64,000 nucleotides of DNA from Bacillus_BU sp051233475 (GTDB lineage Bacteria > Bacillota > Bacilli > Bacillales > Cytobacillaceae): positions 247,993 through 311,992 of the forward strand of contig NZ_JBKFGH010000006.1 in NCBI RefSeq assembly GCF_051233475.1. Reading direction: 5' to 3'. Position 1 is the first letter of the stretch, and every line of letters starts with the position of its first letter. Below, one piece after another: positions 60,389 through 64,000 of the stretch. The notes beneath the pieces were generated by a model. It was not told the DNA's origin, ran no database searches, and was given only the letters and a program-made list of their open reading frames with translations. The translations under genes were made by a program, and so were the position numbers.

Positions 60389-60397
60389 TGGTATAAT
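60389..60397 (+). promoter_or_regulatory. Extended -10 promoter for panBCD
   Basis: TGGTATAAT at 60389-60397 has a TGn element and a perfect -10. The -35 region is poor. Transcription would begin near 60404, at the first hairpin of the leader. Confidence 0.55.
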
Positions 60398-60403
60398 CTT
60401 TTT

Positions 60404-60487
60404 GGGCAGTATCTGAGTGAACTGCACCTTCTAAAATAATATTTTAATAATGGATTCTGCCTAGATCCGACAATGGACCAGGACAGA
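60404..60487 (+). ncRNA. pan-motif-like leader RNA upstream of panB
   Basis: Two hairpins follow the promoter. The first has GGGCAGT/ACTGC-A-CC (60404-60428). The second (60456-60487) has TCTG/CAGA, CCT/AGG, G/C and TCC/GGA, with A63, A65 and A83 (last two digits of the position) unpaired. Known pan-motif RNAs lie before pantothenate genes and have hairpins, often in tandem, with conserved bulged adenines. The match is from memory of that architecture, not from an alignment. It is followed by a terminator hairpin, as in a transcription attenuator. Confidence 0.5.
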
Positions 60488-60520
60488 GGGATAAAACAAA
60501 CAATAACCTTAACCAATAGA

Positions 60521-60548
60521 ATCCTTCTGCCAAAGAGGGATTTTTTGT
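60521..60548 (+). terminator. Leader terminator ahead of panB
   Basis: Stem AATCCTTCT/AGAGGGATT (60521-60529 and 60535-60543; one G-U or mismatched pair) followed by TTTT and a T-rich stretch, 40 nt before panB. It could be a read-through-controlled attenuator of panBCD. birA also lacks another terminator. Confidence 0.7.
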
Positions 60549-60587
60549 TTTGTCTCCTCTTCTACTTGATGAAACGGAGGAAAGATG

Positions 60588-61424
60588 ATGAAGCAAACTA
60601 CTGATTTTTTGAAAATGAAAGAAAACAACGAAAAAATAGTCATGCTTACAGCTTATGACTACCCTTCAGCAAAATTAGCAGAGCGATCCGGCGTAGATGT
60701 GATACTCGTTGGTGATTCGTTGGGCATGGTTGTACTTGGATATGATTCCACAGTGCCTGTTACAATGGAGGATATGATCCATCATACAAAAGCGGTTAAA
60801 CGCGGTGCAAAAGATACCTTTATCGTGGTTGACATGCCATTTATGAGTTATCACTTATCTTTAAGAGATACACTTATTAATGGAGCCAGACTTATTCAAG
60901 AGACAGGTGCACATGCGGTCAAGCTAGAGGGTGGAGATGGTGTTTTTGAAAGTATTGCGGCGTTAACCAATGCCGGAATCCCAGTTGTATCTCATCTTGG
61001 TCTAACCCCGCAATCTGTAGGCGTTCTTGGTGGGTATAAGGTCCAAGGGAAAAATGCAAAAGCTGCACGAAAATTGATTGATGATGCATTAAGATGTCAA
61101 GAAGCAGGAGCCTTCATGCTTGTATTAGAATGTGTGCCTAAGCAATTAGCTGAAGAAATCCAGTCAATCTTAACCATCCCAACAATTGGAATAGGAGCTG
61201 GAATACATTGTGATGGACAAGTATTGGTTTATCATGATGTAATCAAATATGGAGTCGATCGTGCTCCGAAATTTGTAAAACAATATGTCGATAGTAATGA
61301 ACTGATTTCCATGGGTTTAACCTCATATGTTAAAGAAGTAAAAGAAGGACAGTTTCCATCTGAGCAGCAAAGCTTTACCATGAAGGAAGAAGAATTAGTC
61401 GGCTTATATGGGGGAAAATCATGA
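60588..61424 (+). CDS. panB: 3-methyl-2-oxobutanoate hydroxymethyltransferase PanB
   Basis: It makes ketopantoate from 2-ketoisovalerate and methylene-tetrahydrofolate, the first committed pantothenate step. The 278 residues show MLTAYDYPSAKLAE, the metal and substrate residues VGDSLGMVVLGYDSTVPVTM, and KLEGGDGV. Of ATGs at 60585 and 60588 the second has better spacing from GGAGG. It overlaps panC by 4 nt. Confidence 0.97.
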   Translation: MKQTTDFLKMKENNEKIVMLTAYDYPSAKLAERSGVDVILVGDSLGMVVLGYDSTVPVTMEDMIHHTKAVKRGAKDTFIVVDMPFMSYHLSLRDTLINGARLIQETGAHAVKLEGGDGVFESIAALTNAGIPVVSHLGLTPQSVGVLGGYKVQGKNAKAARKLIDDALRCQEAGAFMLVLECVPKQLAEEIQSILTIPTIGIGAGIHCDGQVLVYHDVIKYGVDRAPKFVKQYVDSNELISMGLTSYVKEVKEGQFPSEQQSFTMKEEELVGLYGGKS

Positions 61425-62275
61425 AAATCTTTACAAATATAAAAGAACTACAAACAGATATTCTTCAATGTAAAAAAGAGTCAAAGTCAATTGGCTATGT
61501 TCCAACAATGGGATATTTGCATGAAGGTCATGCTTATTTAATGGACCAAGCCAGAAAAGAAAATGATATTGTAGTAGTCAGCATTTTCGTTAATCCATTA
61601 CAATTTGGACCAAATGAAGATTTTGAATCGTATCCACGAGATTTCGAACGAGATCAGCTAGTCGCTCAAAATCATCACGTTGACTATATATTTTATCCAA
61701 GTGTTGATGAGATGTATCCAAATCAACCATCTGTTTCTGTATCGGTAGTGGACCGTACAGATGTACTATGCGGTAAGTCCCGGCCTGGTCATTTTGATGG
61801 TGTGGCAACGGTTTTAATAAAACTTTTCAATATTGTCATGCCGGATAAAGCGTATTTTGGAATGAAAGATGCCCAGCAGGTTGCCGTTGTCGATGGAGTG
61901 ATCAATGATTTTAACTTTCCAATTGAATTGGTTCCTGTTGAAACGGTTAGGGAAGAGGATGGACTGGCCAAAAGTTCACGCAATGTTAATTTGCTTCCTG
62001 AGGAGAGAGTTCAGGCCCCGGCAATCTATCAGGGGTTGAAACTTGCTAAGGAAGCGATAGTGAATGGTGAAACAGATCCGAACAAAATCGTAAATATCGT
62101 TGAGTCTTATATAAATGATCAAACAAAGGGCACAATTGATTATATTGAAATCTATTCATATCCGGAACTAAGGGAAATGGATAAGTTAACCGGAAAAATA
62201 ATCATTGCTGTCGCGGTTAAATTTAACAACGTCCGATTAATCGATAATCTAATTATTCAATTAAAGAACGAATAG
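61421..62275 (+). CDS. panC: Pantothenate synthetase PanC
   Basis: It condenses pantoate with beta-alanine using ATP. The 284 residues show the HIGH-like signature PTMGYLHEGHAYLM, VSIFVNPLQFGPNEDF, RPGHFDGVATVL and the KMSKS-like GLAKSSRNVNL. Coupled to panB; panD follows 20 nt later. Confidence 0.97.
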   Translation: MKIFTNIKELQTDILQCKKESKSIGYVPTMGYLHEGHAYLMDQARKENDIVVVSIFVNPLQFGPNEDFESYPRDFERDQLVAQNHHVDYIFYPSVDEMYPNQPSVSVSVVDRTDVLCGKSRPGHFDGVATVLIKLFNIVMPDKAYFGMKDAQQVAVVDGVINDFNFPIELVPVETVREEDGLAKSSRNVNLLPEERVQAPAIYQGLKLAKEAIVNGETDPNKIVNIVESYINDQTKGTIDYIEIYSYPELREMDKLTGKIIIAVAVKFNNVRLIDNLIIQLKNE

Positions 62276-62295
62276 GTTCTAACAGGGGGAAAATT

Positions 62296-62679
62296 ATGTT
62301 TCGTACAATGATGAATGCAAAAATCCATCGAGCTCGAGTCACTGAAGCCAATTTAAATTATGTTGGCAGCATCACAATTGATGAGGAAATTCTTGATGCA
62401 GTTGGTATGGTTCCAAATGAAAAGGTACAAATTGTAAATAACAATAATGGTGCAAGGTTCGAAACCTATATTATTCCCGGAAAGAGAGGCAGTGGTGTTG
62501 TTTGTTTAAACGGTGCAGCAGCTCGCCTTGTTCATGAAGGGGATGTTGTCATTATTATTTCTTATGCATTGGTTTCAGAAGAGAAAATTCATAGCCATAA
62601 GCCTAGAGTGGCAATCATGAACGAGTATAATCAAATCGTGGACATGATTGCAGCTGAGCCTGAAGCAACAGTTATGTAA
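62296..62679 (+). CDS. panD: Aspartate 1-decarboxylase PanD
   Basis: It makes beta-alanine from aspartate. The 127-residue proenzyme cleaves itself between Gly24 and Ser25 (NYVGS), making the pyruvoyl cofactor. RARVTEANLNYVGSI and the late AARLVHEGDVVIIISYA are typical. It completes the panBCD operon, which is followed by a terminator. Confidence 0.97.
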   Translation: MFRTMMNAKIHRARVTEANLNYVGSITIDEEILDAVGMVPNEKVQIVNNNNGARFETYIIPGKRGSGVVCLNGAAARLVHEGDVVIIISYALVSEEKIHSHKPRVAIMNEYNQIVDMIAAEPEATVM

Positions 62680-62704
62680 CCTCCAATTTTGGGGGTTTTT
62701 TTTA
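62678..62704 (+). terminator. Intrinsic terminator of panBCD
   Basis: Stem AACCTCC/GGGGGTT (62678-62684 and 62691-62697; one G-U pair) with a long T-run. It begins inside the panD stop. In 62705-62846 nothing else clear was seen. Confidence 0.85.
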
Positions 62705-62846
62705 TTTCAGCGCACCATTCGTATAATGATGCAATGATTGTGGAAGAAAAGTAATGAATGTCCTTAGGTGATCTAAACAACTAATGATAGTTTTTTTTCC
62801 GTAATTATGATACCGTTTGTTTGAATGAAGGTAAGAGGTGTATTAC

Positions 62847-64000
62847 ATGAACAATAAATATGTTGTGATTGATTTAGAGACAACTGGTAATTCTCCCAAA
62901 AGAGGAGATAAAATAATTCAATTTGCAGCGGTTGTCATTGAAAACGGTAAAATTACGAAACAATTTAATTCATTAGTGAATCCTCAACAAAAAATTCCTG
63001 TTTTTATTGAGGAATTAACTGGTTTAAATGATGATATGGTTCATGATGCTCCGTTATTCTCGGAAATTGCAGAAAAAGTGGCAAGCCTTCTTGAAGATGC
63101 CTATTTTGTAGCTCATAATGTCCTATTTGATTTGTCGTTTTTACAAGATGAATTAATTGAATCAGGGATGAATGGCTTTTACGGGCCCGTCCTAGATACA
63201 GTTGAATTAGCGCGCATCCTATTTCCGACTGCTGATAGTTATAAACTTTCAGATTTAGCCCTTCAGGAGGGCCTTGAACATGACCGGCCTCACCAAGCGG
63301 ACAGTGACGCCTTTGTTACAGCACAATTATTCATTAATTTTTTAAACCGACTTGAAGAGCTTCCCGAAAAAACTCTAAAACAGCTCGCTAAGCTTTCAGG
63401 AGGATTAAAAAGCGATATTCAGATGCTCCTTGAAGATTTGCTTGAGCATAAACAACAGAGGGTTGAAATCATAAAGCCTGAGCTTGAAATCTACCGTGGA
63501 TTAGCCATAAAAAAAAGCCAGAGCCTTGATGATGATAAGAAACAAAATACGGCCAACTATCCTTTTTCAGAGGCAGAAAAAGAGAGTTTGATGAAAAATG
63601 CTTTTCCTGTCTATGAAAAGCGGCAAGGTCAATTTTTAATGATGGATTCGATTTATCATTCTTTTCAGAGTGGGCAGCATGCGCTAATTGAAGCGGGAAC
63701 AGGTGTTGGGAAATCGTTAGCATATTTAATTCCTGGAGCAATTTTTGCCAAACAAACAGGCCAATCAGTGGTAATCAGTACATATACAACCCAGTTGCAA
63801 CAACAGTTAATGGAGAAGGATATCCCGTTGCTTAAAAAAATGCTGCCTTTTCCAATCAAAACGTGCCTTTTAAAAGGAAGAGGGCACTATATCAGTCTGG
63901 CCAAATTTGAACAATCACTCGTAGAAGAAGATGATAATTATGATACGACATTAACGAAAATGCAAATTCTTATTTGGTTAACTGAAACCCAAACGGGTGA
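62847..64000 (+). CDS. dinG: ATP-dependent helicase/exonuclease DinG, N-terminal part (partial)
   Basis: The frame is open from the ATG at 62847 (GTAAGAGGTG upstream) to the window end, about 384 codons. An N-terminal DEDDh 3'-5' exonuclease domain (about 5-170) shows VIDLETTG, FVAHNVLFDLSFL and HQADSDAFVT. The helicase domain begins near 255 with the Walker A IEAGTGVGKSLAYLIP and STYTTQLQQQL. This exonuclease-helicase fusion is the Gram-positive DinG form, about 930 residues in B. subtilis; the rest lies outside the window. Confidence 0.95.
   Translation, partial: MNNKYVVIDLETTGNSPKRGDKIIQFAAVVIENGKITKQFNSLVNPQQKIPVFIEELTGLNDDMVHDAPLFSEIAEKVASLLEDAYFVAHNVLFDLSFLQDELIESGMNGFYGPVLDTVELARILFPTADSYKLSDLALQEGLEHDRPHQADSDAFVTAQLFINFLNRLEELPEKTLKQLAKLSGGLKSDIQMLLEDLLEHKQQRVEIIKPELEIYRGLAIKKSQSLDDDKKQNTANYPFSEAEKESLMKNAFPVYEKRQGQFLMMDSIYHSFQSGQHALIEAGTGVGKSLAYLIPGAIFAKQTGQSVVISTYTTQLQQQLMEKDIPLLKKMLPFPIKTCLLKGRGHYISLAKFEQSLVEEDDNYDTTLTKMQILIWLTETQTG

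Overview
The window is chromosomal DNA of a low-GC, endospore-forming Bacillaceae. The gene order is almost that of the Bacillus subtilis resDE - sigX - serA - ypb/ypd/ype/ypf/yph - spoIVA - hbs - aro - qcr - ypj - bsh - pan - dinG stretch, and the proteins look subtilis-like. The repeats and differences in gene content suggest a relative outside the subtilis group, perhaps Neobacillus-like; the genus is a guess. There are no rRNA or tRNA genes, phage, insertion sequences with a transposase, or CRISPR arrays. Layout: 1-3.8 kb, the resD end, resE, and sigX-rsiX behind an apparent ECF autopromoter. 3.9-6.9 kb, an M23/LysM hydrolase, then serA and ferredoxin on the minus strand. 7.1-11 kb, ypbB-recQ-ypbD-ypbE. 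11.2-11.9 kb, a fourteen-unit 52-bp tandem array. 12-17.3 kb, ypbF, the cotJABC spore-coat operon (minus), a small membrane protein, ypbG, mecB and gudB. 17.3-17.8 kb, four identical 122-bp repeat units in the gudB 3' region. 17.9-28.6 kb, bacillithiol-disulfide reductase, prsW, sleB-ypeB, ypfB, cmk, plsC-like, ypfD, fni, ypzI and yphA-yphB-ypzH. 28.6-29.1 kb, a second, unrelated 52-bp array. 29.3-34.8 kb, der, gpsA, yphE, yphF and spoIVA. 35.2-45.9 kb, hbs, mtrB, hepS-menG-hepT, ndk and the aromatic supraoperon aroC-aroB-aroH-hisC-tyrA-aroA. 46.3-64 kb, a degenerate amidohydrolase-like gene, ypiA-ypiB-ypiF, the qcrABC cytochrome bc complex, ypjA-D, dapB, mgsA, bshB1-bshA, cca, birA, panBCD with a pan-motif-like leader, and the start of dinG. 

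Functionally the window joins respiration (ResDE, menaquinone and heptaprenyl synthesis, QcrABC), thiol redox (BshA, BshB1 and YpdA: two synthesis enzymes and the reductase of bacillithiol), envelope stress (SigX/RsiX, PrsW), amino-acid synthesis (SerA, aromatic pathway, HisC, DapB), coenzymes (pantothenate, biotin ligase), and sporulation/germination (CotJ, SpoIVA, SleB/YpeB, YpjB, YIEGIA family). 

Compared with B. subtilis, several genes are missing at their usual places: trpEDCFBA between aroH and hisC, folE (mtrA) before mtrB, cheR between ndk and aroC, and ypfA (motI) between ypeB and ypfB. The most unusual DNA lies between genes. Two 52-bp arrays differ in sequence but share a period close to five helical turns and a palindrome in each unit. 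Two GC-rich foldback repeat families (A, about 180 bp; B, about 122 bp) show compensatory base changes in their stems, and one B copy is nested inside an A copy.
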